A stretch of DNA of 56,458 nucleotides from Flavobacteriaceae bacterium. Lineage in GTDB: Bacteria > Bacteroidota > Bacteroidia > Flavobacteriales > Flavobacteriaceae. Position numbers and translations under genes: made by a program. Positions 29,004 to 38,145 of the stretch are shown piece after piece (the stretch's first letter is position 1; each line of letters begins with the position of its first letter). The stretch spans positions 1-56,458 of the forward strand of contig JAFMMH010000005.1 in NCBI GenBank assembly GCA_017851655.1, in the 5' to 3' direction. The notes beneath the pieces are model-generated. The model was not told the origin of the DNA, searched no databases, and saw only the letters and a list, made by a program, of their open reading frames with translations.

Positions 29004-29008
29004 AATCT

Positions 29009-29554
29009 ATGAGAGCAGTGTTCTTTTCAAGTATTTTATTTTTCTTAAGCTGTACTGATGATGTTCAGCCTAAACCTTGGGGTTATTTGAGGCTGGAGTA
29101 TCCCAATTCTAACTATGAAAATTTTGAAAAAAACGAACAGTTTTCATTTGAGTATAACACTTTTTCAGAGGTAAAAATTTCTAAATCTGGGAATTCTCAA
29201 CTCATTTATCCCGAGATGAAAGCAACTCTTTATCTTAACTATATCGCAATAGAAAACAATCTTGATTCTCTTCTAAATGATGCCTACAAGCTTCCTTACA
29301 AACACATTTCTAAAGCAGAATCAATTCCTGAAAAAGTATTCATTAACCCTGTTAAAAAAGTATACGGGACCCTTTTCTCTGTAGTTGGTAATGCAGCATC
29401 ACAATATCAGTTTTTTTTGACAGATAGTACTAAGCATTTTTTAGTGGGATCGATTTATTTTTATGCAAGACCCAATTACGACTCTATCTTGCCTGCCGTA
29501 AAATACCTTGAAAAAGATATCTTCCATTTGATTGAAACTTTGGAATGGAAGTAG
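29009..29554 (+). CDS. gldD: gliding motility lipoprotein GldD
   Basis: A lipoprotein of 181 residues. The signal peptide ends in FFLSC with the lipid-modified Cys15. The mature start DDVQPKPWGYLRLEYP and the later KVYGTLFSVVGNAASQYQFFLTDS are typical of GldD. GldD is required for gliding in Flavobacterium johnsoniae, with a role linked to the type IX secretion machinery. It starts 5 bases after gldE. Confidence 0.92.
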   Translation: MRAVFFSSILFFLSCTDDVQPKPWGYLRLEYPNSNYENFEKNEQFSFEYNTFSEVKISKSGNSQLIYPEMKATLYLNYIAIENNLDSLLNDAYKLPYKHISKAESIPEKVFINPVKKVYGTLFSVVGNAASQYQFFLTDSTKHFLVGSIYFYARPNYDSILPAVKYLEKDIFHLIETLEWK

Positions 29555-29631
29555 TCCTTCTTTCCTAGCATTCTCAAAATAAAAGAAGAATAGGGGGCTG
29601 TAGCATTCTAAAAAAGTGCAATTTTGCGGGC

Positions 29632-30525
29632 ATGCAAGTTTCGATAAAAAAGTGGTTGTACCTTCTAGTGCTTTCTCTGATCTGGGGCAGTTCCTATATC
29701 CTCATTAAAAAAGGACTTTTAGGTCTAACACCCCTTCAATTGGGATCAACTCGAATTTTAATGACGACCTTTATTCTGTCTATTTTAGGATGGAAACAAC
29801 TAAAAAACATTCCTAAAGAGTCGTGGAAATGGATCATTTTTACGGGTTATTTTGGAACTTTTTTTCCGAGCTATTTGTTTGCTTTTGCTGAAACCGTAAT
29901 TGACAGTTCAGTAGCTGCAGTTTTAAATGGGATGACTCCACTTTTTACACTAATTCTGGGGGTGTTATTTTTTAAATCAACATTCAAGTGGCTTAAAATT
30001 TTAGGGGTCTTAATTGGTTTCGGCGGAACATTAATTTTGGTAGGTAATGAGTTCACTATTCGTTCTGGCACTAATAGTTGGTATGCATTTTTAGTTGTTG
30101 CTGCTGCACTATGCTATTCAATTAATGTCAATGTTATTAAATATAAACTCCAGGGAGTACCTGCACTCAGTATAGCTTTAGGAAATTTTATTGCCATCAC
30201 AATACCTGCATTAGTCATTTTACTTTCCGTTGATTTTCCTTGGAATGAGGCACTTTATTCAAATGAGGTAAGTTCGTCTTTGGGTTATATATTTATTTTA
30301 TCATTGTTTGGAACTGCCCTTGCCAAAGTAATGTTTAATGAATTGGTGTCAATTTCTTCTCCTGTCTTTTCCATTTCGATCACTTATATTCTTCCAATAG
30401 TTGCTATTTCTTGGGGTATTTTGGATGGGGAGAAATTTGTATTTCTTCAGTGGTTTGGGTGTGCTTTAATTCTTTTTGGAGTTTACCTGATCACAGACAA
30501 AAAACGCCCCAAAAGAGGCGCTTAA
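29632..30525 (+). CDS. EamA-family (DMT) transporter
   Basis: An inner-membrane protein of 297 residues with ten predicted membrane segments and two EamA repeats (about 5-137 and 150-288). The first segment shows LIWGSSYILIKKGL and later AAVLNGMTPLFTLILGVLFF, both typical of drug/metabolite transporters. The substrate cannot be inferred. The last codons (KKRPKRGA) overlap a hairpin that looks like a terminator for the opposite-strand M16 remnant. Confidence 0.88.
   Translation: MQVSIKKWLYLLVLSLIWGSSYILIKKGLLGLTPLQLGSTRILMTTFILSILGWKQLKNIPKESWKWIIFTGYFGTFFPSYLFAFAETVIDSSVAAVLNGMTPLFTLILGVLFFKSTFKWLKILGVLIGFGGTLILVGNEFTIRSGTNSWYAFLVVAAALCYSINVNVIKYKLQGVPALSIALGNFIAITIPALVILLSVDFPWNEALYSNEVSSSLGYIFILSLFGTALAKVMFNELVSISSPVFSISITYILPIVAISWGILDGEKFVFLQWFGCALILFGVYLITDKKRPKRGA
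30499..30520 (-). terminator. terminator for the M16 remnant, inside the end of the EamA gene
   Basis: Read on the minus strand, CGCCTC and GGGGCG form a 6-base stem with a TTTT loop, followed by six T. It lies 20 to 45 bases beyond the stop of the minus-strand M16 remnant and inside the last codons of the EamA gene. Confidence 0.55.
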
Positions 30526-30543
30526 GTCTGTAAAAAATGTAAA

Positions 30544-32001
30544 CTAGTTAAAGATTTTAGGATCTAATTCGCTGTTCAAATCAATTTCAGAGGTTGTAAA
30601 ATCTAACTCTTGAGGACCACTGGTTATGCTTTTTTTGTAAGGAAAAAGAATTCCAGAAACATCTTTATAGTCTCCAAACTTAGTCGTACTTGTTTGAGCA
30701 TTACCCATGATTTCAATAGTTTGAATGATTTGTACCTTGAGGAAGGTTTCAGTATCATAAAAATTGGTTTGATTTTCAGAAATCTTTATTTCATATGCTT
30801 TTTGACCATCAACCTCAGAAATACCGATTAATTGAACCTTTTCAAAATTTAAATCTAATTCAGGAAAAATAACAGTTTCATTTATAAATTGCTCCAATTC
30901 TTTACCTTCCAGGTCAATTTTTTGGCCTTGCATTTCCATATAGGCATAGGTTTTATTTGCGACTTGTTTCTGAACTATATTTCCCATCATTTTCATTTCC
31001 GTTAGAGATTGCTTTTCTGTGGTTTTATAATTAACAATTTCTATAGTCATTCCAGACATGGCAGCTTGGGAACTTTCTTTTAGAGTCTCAATCTCTTTTA
31101 ATTTTTCAGATCCTCCAATAGCCTTTAAATAGTTATCTATTACGAAAGCTGCAGTTGTTCCTTCAGGCATGGATTTAGAATAATCAGGACGATCGATTTC
31201 CTCACCCCATTTGTTATAATAGTTTAATTTTATTGGCTGATTATTAAAAGAGAGCTGTTCTAAGCCTTCCAAGATAGCACTCCCTTTTCCAGTTACAACA
31301 ATCCTCGCGCGATCATTTAAAAAGTATTTTTTAGCAGCTGCCATTACTTCTTCTTTACTTACGGCATTTATATTCTTCAGATAATTTTTGTAGAAATCAG
31401 CGGGTAGATTTTGAGTCTTTATATCTAGTGCAAAATTGGCAACTGTCTCGGGATCTTCAAGTGAAATCACAAAATTCCCTGCGTATTTTGCTTTTACTAG
31501 ATCCAGTTCCTCATCCGTGACAAGATCATTTCGAATTTTATCTATTTCATATAGAATTTCAACTACTGCACTATCGGTTACTGCATTTCGTACACTCGTA
31601 GAGGCTCTAAAACGTCCTTTTGTTTTATGTGAATCGCTTAATCCAGAATAGGCTCCGTATGTAAAACCTTTATCTTCTCTCAAGTTAAGAAATAGACGTG
31701 CTTCTGCGCCTCCCCCTAAAATTTGATTAGCTAAAATAGCTGCAAAATAATCTGGACTTCTTTTATTTAAAGAAATGGTATTAAGAAAAGTTATTTCTGA
31801 TTGAACTGCGTTGGGCATTTCAACAAAAGCAATCTCTGTTTGTGAGGCATTTGTGGGTTCAGGATAAGAAATTTTAGGAGTTTCTTTTGCTTTCCACGAT
31901 TCAAAATGTTTCTCCTGATATTGCTTCAAGAATAGGTTCTTCATGCACTGCAATTTGTTCAATTTTTTCTCCTTTTGGAATATCCTTAAAATATGTTTCA
32001 A
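30544..32001 (-). pseudogene. C-terminal remnant of a second M16 peptidase-like gene
   Basis: An open frame of 485 codons, but only the part from about 31920 downstream looks native (HFESWKAKETPKISYPEPT onward). It matches the second half of the non-catalytic M16 partner: the C-terminal M16 domain (FVEMPNAVQSEI, ANQILGGGAEARLFLNLRE, DKGFTYGAYSGLSD), then a beta-rich C-terminal extension of about 200 residues. The native N-terminal signal and first M16 domain are absent. The codons upstream of the junction belong to the other M16 gene read in a wrong frame. It is probably not translated, unless a frameshift joins it to the upstream part. Confidence 0.75.
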
Positions 32002-32671
32002 CTAATTTTTTTGTGGGTTCTATCTCAAAATCACCCGCAACAACAAGGACCGCATTATTGGGAACATAAAACTTTTTATTAAAGGCAATAAATTCATCTA
32101 ATGTGGCAGCATCAAGATGTTCCATTTTACCAATAGTACTTCTTTTATAGGGGTAGTTATTAAAAATTCTTTTTCTTACTTCTTCATTCCATCTTCCATA
32201 AGGACTATTGTCGTAACGCAATCTTCTTTCTTCTTTGACAACTTCATTTTGAGTTTCAACTCCAATTTCATTAATAATAGGGTGAAGCATTCTTTCAGAT
32301 TCCATCCATAAACTCAATTCCAAGTTATTAGAAGGGAAGACCTCATAGTAGTATGTATAATCGCTGTTAGTGTAAGCATTGTTTTTTCCTCCGTTGGCAG
32401 ATACAAGTTTAAACCATTCTCCTCGGCCAATATTTTTAGTGCCTTCAAAAAGTAAATGTTCAAAAAAATGGGCAAAACCTGTGCGTTCACTATTTTCATT
32501 TTTTGAGCCGACATGGTACAACACAGATGTCACTACAATAGGGACGGTGTTGTCTTGGTGCAAAATCACATGTAATCCGTTGTCTAAGTTGAATTCTTGA
32601 AATGCTACTTTTTGAGCATTTAGGGAAATTCCGAAACAAAGGATAAGGGTAAATAAAGAAAACTTATTCAT
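31901..32671 (-). pseudogene. N-terminal remnant of an M16 (pitrilysin-type) zinc peptidase gene
   Basis: A 256-residue product with a signal peptide ending near residue 19 (SLNAQ) and an intact zinc site: HFFEH at 68-72 and a third ligand Glu148 (EVVKEERR). It continues into the start of the second M16 domain (VPNNAVLVVAGDFEIEPTKKLVETYF) and stops after EEPILEAISGETF, where family members should continue for some 180 residues. From the junction near 31905-31925 the adjoining sequence continues in another frame with the C-terminal half of a different M16 protein. The zinc domain may still be made, but as a truncated product. Confidence 0.78.
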
Positions 32672-32749
32672 AGGTAGAATTTGGATTTTATTATGGTAAA
32701 TATTAACAGGGACTTTCTTAATTTCTTAGGATAGCCAATACTAAATTAA

Positions 32750-32757
32750 TACTTTTG
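32750..32757 (+). promoter_or_regulatory. -7 promoter element for the M20 gene
   Basis: TACTTTTG matches TAnnTTTG exactly and lies 21 bases before the ATG at 32779. It covers the upstream TTG that would otherwise be a possible start, which supports the later start. Confidence 0.5.
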
Positions 32758-32778
32758 AGAGTAATAAAAAAAAATATT

Positions 32779-34197
32779 ATGAGATCTAACATCTACCTAA
32801 TTTTAATATTCACTTGTACTGTGAGTTTTAGCCAATCTAAGTATAAAGCAATACTCAAAAGTATAGATGATAGTCAGAAAACATATGCTGAAATAGCCCA
32901 ACAAATTTGGTCTTACGCAGAAATGGGATACCAAGAAGCCCAAAGTAGTGCCCTCTTGCAAAAAACTTTAAATGATCAGGGATTTAAAATAGAAGCTGGG
33001 GTAGCTGAAATCCCAACAGCCTTTGTAGCTAGTTTTGGCTCTGGAAGTCCTGTGATAGCAATATTGGGAGAATTTGATGCTTTGCCTGGACTTTCACAAC
33101 AAGCGGTTCCTTATAAAGCTTCAAATAATGGTAAGGCAGGACATGCTTGTGGTCACCATCTTTTTGGCACTGCATCAGCAGCAGCAGCAATTGCCATCAA
33201 AGAATATATGGAAAAGGAGGGGAAGTCCGGAACAATTCGTTTTTATGGTTGTCCAGCTGAAGAAGGAGGATCCGGGAAAGTATATATGACTCGTGAAGGA
33301 TTGTTTGATGATGTAGATATTGCCTTACATTGGCATGCAGATAATAATAATTCAGCTAGTGTTCGTCCAGCGTTGGCCAATAAATCGGCAAAATTTCGTT
33401 TTTACGGAGTCTCTGCACATGCTGCAGCAGCACCAGAAAAAGGGCGTTCTTCACTAGATGCAGTGGAGGCCATGAATAATATGGTAAATATGATGCGGGA
33501 ACACGTTACCGAAAGTACACGAATTCATTATGTCATTACCCGTGGAGGTGAGGCCCCAAATGTTGTCCCTAACTTTGCTGAGGTTTATTATTATGCGCGT
33601 CACAAAACAAGAGATGAAGTAACTCGTGTTTTTGATAGAATTGTTAACGCTGCAAAAGGGGCTGCGTTAGGAACTGGAACAACAATGGAATACGAGATGA
33701 TTGGTGGGACTCACGAATTACTATTTAATGATATCCTTCAACCCATGGTCCATAAAAATCTTCAGACTATCGGGGGGTATTCATACACAGAGGAGGAAAG
33801 AGCATTTGCAGAAAAGATTTCAGAGTCTTTGGGTCAAACCTTAGATACAACTTATGTTGAGGGTGTGATGCCCTACAGTGAGAATGCCAAATCAGGAGGA
33901 TCAACAGACGTAGGTGACGTCAGCTTTGCAGTGCCTACAGCTGGACTTAGAGCTGCTACTTGGGTTCCTGGCACACCTGCTCATAGTTGGCAAGCAGTAG
34001 CTGCAGGTGGGACAAGTATAGGTGAGAAAGGAATGATCGTTGCTGCAAAAACAATTGCTCTTACGGGAATGCAATTAATAGACAGCCCTAAAGTTATCAA
34101 AGCTGCTCAGGAAAACTTTATTCAAAAAAGAGGAGCAGATTTTAAATATACACCTATGTTAGGTGACCGGAAACCCGCATTAAATTATAGAAATTAG
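32779..34197 (+). CDS. secreted M20-family amidohydrolase (AbgB-like)
   Basis: A 472-residue metal-dependent amidohydrolase, probably cleaving an amide bond of an acylated amino acid or dipeptide-like compound. The signal peptide ends near residue 19 (VSFSQ). The metal-binding HACGHH lies at about 122-127 and GCPAEEGGSGK follows; the dimerisation lid contains GVSAHAAAAPEKGRSSLDAV. The EFDALPGLSQ segment is typical of AbgB and related M20D enzymes. The start at 32779 is preferred because of the promoter. It is followed by an unknown secreted protein gene after 5 bases. Confidence 0.87.
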   Translation: MRSNIYLILIFTCTVSFSQSKYKAILKSIDDSQKTYAEIAQQIWSYAEMGYQEAQSSALLQKTLNDQGFKIEAGVAEIPTAFVASFGSGSPVIAILGEFDALPGLSQQAVPYKASNNGKAGHACGHHLFGTASAAAAIAIKEYMEKEGKSGTIRFYGCPAEEGGSGKVYMTREGLFDDVDIALHWHADNNNSASVRPALANKSAKFRFYGVSAHAAAAPEKGRSSLDAVEAMNNMVNMMREHVTESTRIHYVITRGGEAPNVVPNFAEVYYYARHKTRDEVTRVFDRIVNAAKGAALGTGTTMEYEMIGGTHELLFNDILQPMVHKNLQTIGGYSYTEEERAFAEKISESLGQTLDTTYVEGVMPYSENAKSGGSTDVGDVSFAVPTAGLRAATWVPGTPAHSWQAVAAGGTSIGEKGMIVAAKTIALTGMQLIDSPKVIKAAQENFIQKRGADFKYTPMLGDRKPALNYRN

Positions 34198-34202
34198 AAC
34201 GG

Positions 34203-34859
34203 ATGAGATTTCAATTATTTAGCCTCTTTTTTTTAAACATTATATTTATTCAGGCACAAGTTTATACTTTTCAAACAAATCAAAACGGTAAGCGTGTAAC
34301 TCATCGAATTTTGATGGATCAGTCCTACCTTGTTGAAACACAATTTGTAAGTGATCCTCCCGAATTTATTTTGACTCGTGGGGGTTTTTACAGTAAAGAA
34401 GGGGAGGCGTTTATTGTGAATTTTGAATTTAATTCGAATTTTGAAAAGGACGGAATAAAACAATTAGTAATGAATAGGTCTAAGGATTGGACAAAGACTT
34501 CCAAAAAAACCATGGATTTAAACGGGAAGTGGTTGATGGCAGGGAGGATGACGGACCAAGGACAGCAGAGAAGAGACATTTCGCGACCTAGAAAGACAAT
34601 GAAGTTTTTGTTGGATGGCTATTTTCAATGGATTGCCTTTAATACAGAAACACTTGATTTTTTTGGCTCTGGAGGAGGATATTACACAACAGAAAATGGA
34701 AAGTACACAGAGCATATTGAGTATTTTTCAAGAGATAATTCTAGAGTTGGAGCGGTATTACCTTTTGAATATAGTTTGAAAGGTTCGGATTGGCACCATC
34801 AAGGGTTTAGTAGTAAAGGGGATCCTATGCATGAAATCTGGAGCTTGAGAATTCAATAA
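34203..34859 (+). CDS. uncharacterised secreted protein
   Basis: 218 residues with a signal peptide ending near residue 18 (FIQAQ). The mature protein is beta-rich with many aromatic residues: VYTFQTNQNGKRVTHRILMD, FGSGGGYYTTENGKYTEHIEYFSRD and a late WHHQGFSSKGDPMHEIW. It may be a lipocalin-like fold, but I do not recognise a characterised family. Its start lies 5 bases after the M20 gene, so they are probably cotranscribed, and it may act in the same compartment. Confidence 0.65.
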   Translation: MRFQLFSLFFLNIIFIQAQVYTFQTNQNGKRVTHRILMDQSYLVETQFVSDPPEFILTRGGFYSKEGEAFIVNFEFNSNFEKDGIKQLVMNRSKDWTKTSKKTMDLNGKWLMAGRMTDQGQQRRDISRPRKTMKFLLDGYFQWIAFNTETLDFFGSGGGYYTTENGKYTEHIEYFSRDNSRVGAVLPFEYSLKGSDWHHQGFSSKGDPMHEIWSLRIQ

Positions 34860-34890
34860 TTTTTTTAATTAAGTACAATAAATAAATTTA

Positions 34891-35751
34891 ATGATTGATT
34901 TAAATTCCCTTATTGGGTTACTTCAACTAGAACAAAAAGACACACATCATTTTATAGGTCAAAATTATAAGACTGCTTGGGGACGGGTTTTCGGAGGACA
35001 AGTACTTGGGCAATCACTTCATGCTGCTTATCAAACAGTCCCAAAAGATAGGAAAGCACATTCAATGCATGGGTATTTTATTTTGGGGGGAGATATCAAT
35101 ATTCCTATTGATTTTCATGTAGATGCAATTCGAGATGGAAGAAGTTTTACCACAAGGAGAGTTGTTGCTTATCAAGAAGGAAAAGCTATTTTCAATATGT
35201 CCGCCTCCTTTCATCTAGATGAAGAAGGTGCGGATCACCAAATTACTATGCCCAATGTATTGACTCCTGAAATTTTACTTACCGATATTCAACAAGCAAA
35301 ACAACTTGAAGAAAAAGATCCCGAACGATTTAATCGGTTGATGATGGCGCATCCGCAAGTTTTTGAATTTCGACCTGTAGGGAAAGCGATTTATTTAGAA
35401 ACAGAAAATAAGCCCCCTTTTTCTCATATTTGGTTTAGGACTAAAGAAAAAATTAAGGCAGATATCGCCTTGCAACATCAATTACTTGCTTTTGCTTCTG
35501 ATTACAGTTTACTACTTTCGGCTACCTTACCTCATAGAAAAGAAATTGAACATCAAAAAATCTATTATGCGAGTTTAGATCATGCCCTATGGTTTCATCG
35601 AGACTTTGAAATAGATGATTGGTTATTGTACGCGATAGAAAGTCCGAGCGCCTCTAATGCAAGAGGCTATGCAAGAGGGAGTGTTTTTGATCGATCAGGA
35701 AAGATGGTTGCCTCCGTTGCACAAGAAGGGTTAATGAGAAAATTTAAATAA
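34891..35751 (+). CDS. tesB: acyl-CoA thioesterase II
   Basis: Hydrolyses acyl-CoA to free fatty acid and CoA. The 286 residues hold two hotdog domains. The first carries GRVFGGQVLGQSLHAAYQTV and HSMHGYFILGGD (about 30-70), the second LLAFASDYSLLLSATLPH with the usual Asp and SLDHALWFHRDF. All are typical of TesB. It starts 31 bases after the uncharacterised secreted protein gene and is followed by the DUF2490 gene after 2 bases. Confidence 0.94.
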   Translation: MIDLNSLIGLLQLEQKDTHHFIGQNYKTAWGRVFGGQVLGQSLHAAYQTVPKDRKAHSMHGYFILGGDINIPIDFHVDAIRDGRSFTTRRVVAYQEGKAIFNMSASFHLDEEGADHQITMPNVLTPEILLTDIQQAKQLEEKDPERFNRLMMAHPQVFEFRPVGKAIYLETENKPPFSHIWFRTKEKIKADIALQHQLLAFASDYSLLLSATLPHRKEIEHQKIYYASLDHALWFHRDFEIDDWLLYAIESPSASNARGYARGSVFDRSGKMVASVAQEGLMRKFK

Positions 35752-35753
35752 AA

Positions 35754-36476
35754 ATGAAGAAGATTTTATTTTACGTAATCTTACCTCTGTTTTTTTCTCA
35801 ATTGATTTGGGCACAGGAATATACCAAAGAGGAAAGTTTTTGGAATGCCTTTTTTGTAGATTACCCTCTCACTGATAAATTGAGTTTACGTTCAGAATTT
35901 CACTTTAGAACAGTAGATTATTTTAAGGTTTGGAATCAACAAATATTTAGGCCTCAATTGACGTATACGGATACCAATAAGATCAAATGGACCGCCGGAT
36001 ACAGTTATTTGAGGAACTTTAATTCAGAAATAACCGCTGATCCTAGAATCCGAAATGAGCACAATCTTTGGGAACAAGTACTATACACCTTGCCTTTAAA
36101 AAAAGGGGCCTTTTCTACTTGGATTCGTCTAGAACATCGTTTTCAAGAAGCGCTCCCATTACAACAAGATCGTTCTCAAAGAAGTTTTGATTTTTCAAGT
36201 AGGATTCGTTTTCGTTTTACATATGAGCGACCCCTTTCTAATGCAGAGGCAAAAATTCCAGTAAATTTTATCTTTTACGATGAAATTTTTACACTAATGA
36301 ACCCAAAGGGCATACCCTTTAAGTTCAATCAGAATTGGACCTTTTTTGGATTTAAAGTGAAACTCAATAGTAAAACGACTTTAAACACTGGTTTTCAAAA
36401 AAACACTTTATTTAAAGGAACCGATCAGTACCTTAAAACGAGGTTATGGAATACCATACTTTTTTATAAGATTTAG
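35754..36476 (+). CDS. DUF2490 outer-membrane beta-barrel protein
   Basis: 240 residues with a signal peptide ending near residue 20 (LIWAQ). The mature protein alternates hydrophobic and polar strands: SFWNAFFVDYPLTDKLSLRS, KWTAGYSYLRNF, STWIRLEHRFQE, then ends RLWNTILFYKI. This fits the DUF2490 family, probably a 10-strand barrel of unknown function. It starts 2 bases after tesB. Confidence 0.83.
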   Translation: MKKILFYVILPLFFSQLIWAQEYTKEESFWNAFFVDYPLTDKLSLRSEFHFRTVDYFKVWNQQIFRPQLTYTDTNKIKWTAGYSYLRNFNSEITADPRIRNEHNLWEQVLYTLPLKKGAFSTWIRLEHRFQEALPLQQDRSQRSFDFSSRIRFRFTYERPLSNAEAKIPVNFIFYDEIFTLMNPKGIPFKFNQNWTFFGFKVKLNSKTTLNTGFQKNTLFKGTDQYLKTRLWNTILFYKI

Positions 36477-36522
36477 AATTTATCAACTAGTTTTAATTTT
36501 AGTTTAAATAAAACACATCATA

Positions 36523-37626
36523 ATGCAAACAAATTACAAACTTTTATTTTTCACTTTGATATTCGCTTTTGGAGTCTTTTTTTCAAACGGTCAAAGTACA
36601 TTTTTTAATGCTGAATCAGGAGCAGAATGGATTAGTATGGATTTACATATCCATACTGTTTTTTCGGATGGTGCTGTTTGGCCCAGTATTAGGGTAGAAG
36701 AGGCGAGACGAGAAGGTCTGGATTTAATTGCCATGACCGAACATTTGGAATACCAGCCTCATTCTGAAGACATTCCTCATCCAGATAGGAACAGATCATT
36801 TGAAATCGCTTCTGAAATGATAAAAGATGGTGAACAACTTCAAGTAATCAATGGTTCCGAGATTACTCGTGAAATGCCCCCAGGACATATTAATGCGGTT
36901 TTTATAAAAGACGCAAACAAACTTTTGCACGCGGATTCTCTCTCAGGAATTCAAGAAGCAAATAAGCAGAATGCTTTTGTTTTTTGGAATCATCCCAATT
37001 GGGATGCACAGCGTATTGACGGAATTGCGCGCTTAGAGCCATTTCACAAATATCTGATTGCCAATAAACTTTTACACGGTATCGAAGTAGTAAATGAAAC
37101 AACTTTTTCTGAAGAAGCACTTCAAATTGCTCTAGATAACAGCCTTACAATATTGGGTACTTCTGACATTCATGGATTGACAGATTGGGCTCACGATATT
37201 CATGAAGGTGGACATCGTCCGATGACCTTTGTGAGGGTAAAGGATAAATCTCCAGCTGAAATAAAAAAAGCATTGTTCTCAGGGAATACGGTGGTATGGT
37301 ATGATGATTTATTGATTGGAAAAGAGGATCAAATAAAACAATTAGTATCCGAAAATATTCGATTTGGCAAAATGCATTACCAAAAGGACAAAACGATTCT
37401 TCAATTGGATGTGGTGAATGAAAGTAGTGTTCCAGTTCAGTTGGAATATCTTGGAGCATATAGTTTTCATCAGCGGTCAACAGTATTTACATTAGCCCCC
37501 AAAACAACAGCTCGTTTGCAAATTAAAACAGTAGTTAAAAAAGAGGCTGTTTCTTTACCGTTTAGAATTTTAAATGCAGTGATAGGTCCTAAAAAATATC
37601 TCGAACATACATTTTTAGTAAAATAG
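36523..37626 (+). CDS. Sb-PDE-type PHP-domain phosphodiesterase, secreted
   Basis: A 367-residue PHP-domain hydrolase with a signal peptide ending near residue 24. The metal-binding DLHIHTVFSDG is at 40-50 (His42, His44), followed by AMTEHLEYQPHSEDIPHPDRNRS, NGSEITREMPPGHINAVF, FVFWNHPNWDAQR, and the late GTSDIHGL. The EHLEYQPH..DIPHPDRNRS pattern is what I recall from the Sb-PDE phosphodiesterase family. A beta-sandwich-like C-terminal part follows residue 270. The natural substrate is unknown. Confidence 0.82.
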   Translation: MQTNYKLLFFTLIFAFGVFFSNGQSTFFNAESGAEWISMDLHIHTVFSDGAVWPSIRVEEARREGLDLIAMTEHLEYQPHSEDIPHPDRNRSFEIASEMIKDGEQLQVINGSEITREMPPGHINAVFIKDANKLLHADSLSGIQEANKQNAFVFWNHPNWDAQRIDGIARLEPFHKYLIANKLLHGIEVVNETTFSEEALQIALDNSLTILGTSDIHGLTDWAHDIHEGGHRPMTFVRVKDKSPAEIKKALFSGNTVVWYDDLLIGKEDQIKQLVSENIRFGKMHYQKDKTILQLDVVNESSVPVQLEYLGAYSFHQRSTVFTLAPKTTARLQIKTVVKKEAVSLPFRILNAVIGPKKYLEHTFLVK

Positions 37627-37669
37627 TAAGGAAATCATTATTTTTATAAATCTTAACGACGATTGATTC

Positions 37670-38038
37670 ATGATAAAGAACAGTAATTGGAGGCCACTTC
37701 CTGATTTTCTGACCATACGGGAGAGTAAAATAGAAGGTTTAGGGGTATTCGCTATCAAGCCTTTAAAGGAAGGTACTGACTTAGGGATGACACATATTTT
37801 TGATCCTCGCTTTCAAGATCAATACATTCGTCTTCCTTTAGGAGCTTTTATAAATCATCATGAAATTCCAAATTGTAAAGCCGTTTTTTTTGAAGAAGAT
37901 CCTGTTTTAGGAGAAATAAAGCATATCCGTATTAAAGCCCTTTCTGATATTCAAAAAGGAGAGGAAATTACGATTAAGTATGTAATTAATAAATTGGAAA
38001 ATCCCAACTGGGAACACGATTATGAAATAACACAATAG
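37670..38038 (+). CDS. SET-domain protein lysine methyltransferase (small)
   Basis: A 122-residue single SET domain, the fold of S-adenosylmethionine-dependent lysine methyltransferases. Motifs: RESKIEGLGVFAIKPLKEG (SET N-terminal strand), GAFINHHEIPNCKA (equivalent of the NHxxxPN active-site stretch), and KGEEITIKYV (equivalent of GEELTYDY). No cysteine-rich pre- or post-SET region is present. The target protein is unknown; bacterial members are few and poorly known. It starts 43 bases after the phosphodiesterase gene and is followed by the candidate small RNA and terminator. Confidence 0.83.
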   Translation: MIKNSNWRPLPDFLTIRESKIEGLGVFAIKPLKEGTDLGMTHIFDPRFQDQYIRLPLGAFINHHEIPNCKAVFFEEDPVLGEIKHIRIKALSDIQKGEEITIKYVINKLENPNWEHDYEITQ

Positions 38039-38133
38039 AAAATATTGGATTTTAAATAGCCCTATTTCAAGGTTTTATAATCGAACTAATTTAAAAAGTT
38101 TGTTTTTTATTAAAAAGTATGTTTAACTTTTAC

Positions 38134-38141
38134 TAAATTTG
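38134..38141 (+). promoter_or_regulatory. -7-like element for a possible small RNA
   Basis: TAAATTTG matches TAnnTTTG exactly. It lies after the SET-domain gene and before a strong terminator on the same strand, with no gene in the same direction between them. No -33 element at normal spacing was found. Confidence 0.35.
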
Positions 38142-38145
38142 CTTT

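Noticed and set aside
31901-32001. Programmed frameshift joining the two M16 frames
   Set aside because: No slippery heptamer was seen, and a simple frame change would still lack the middle of both proteins; deletion fits better.
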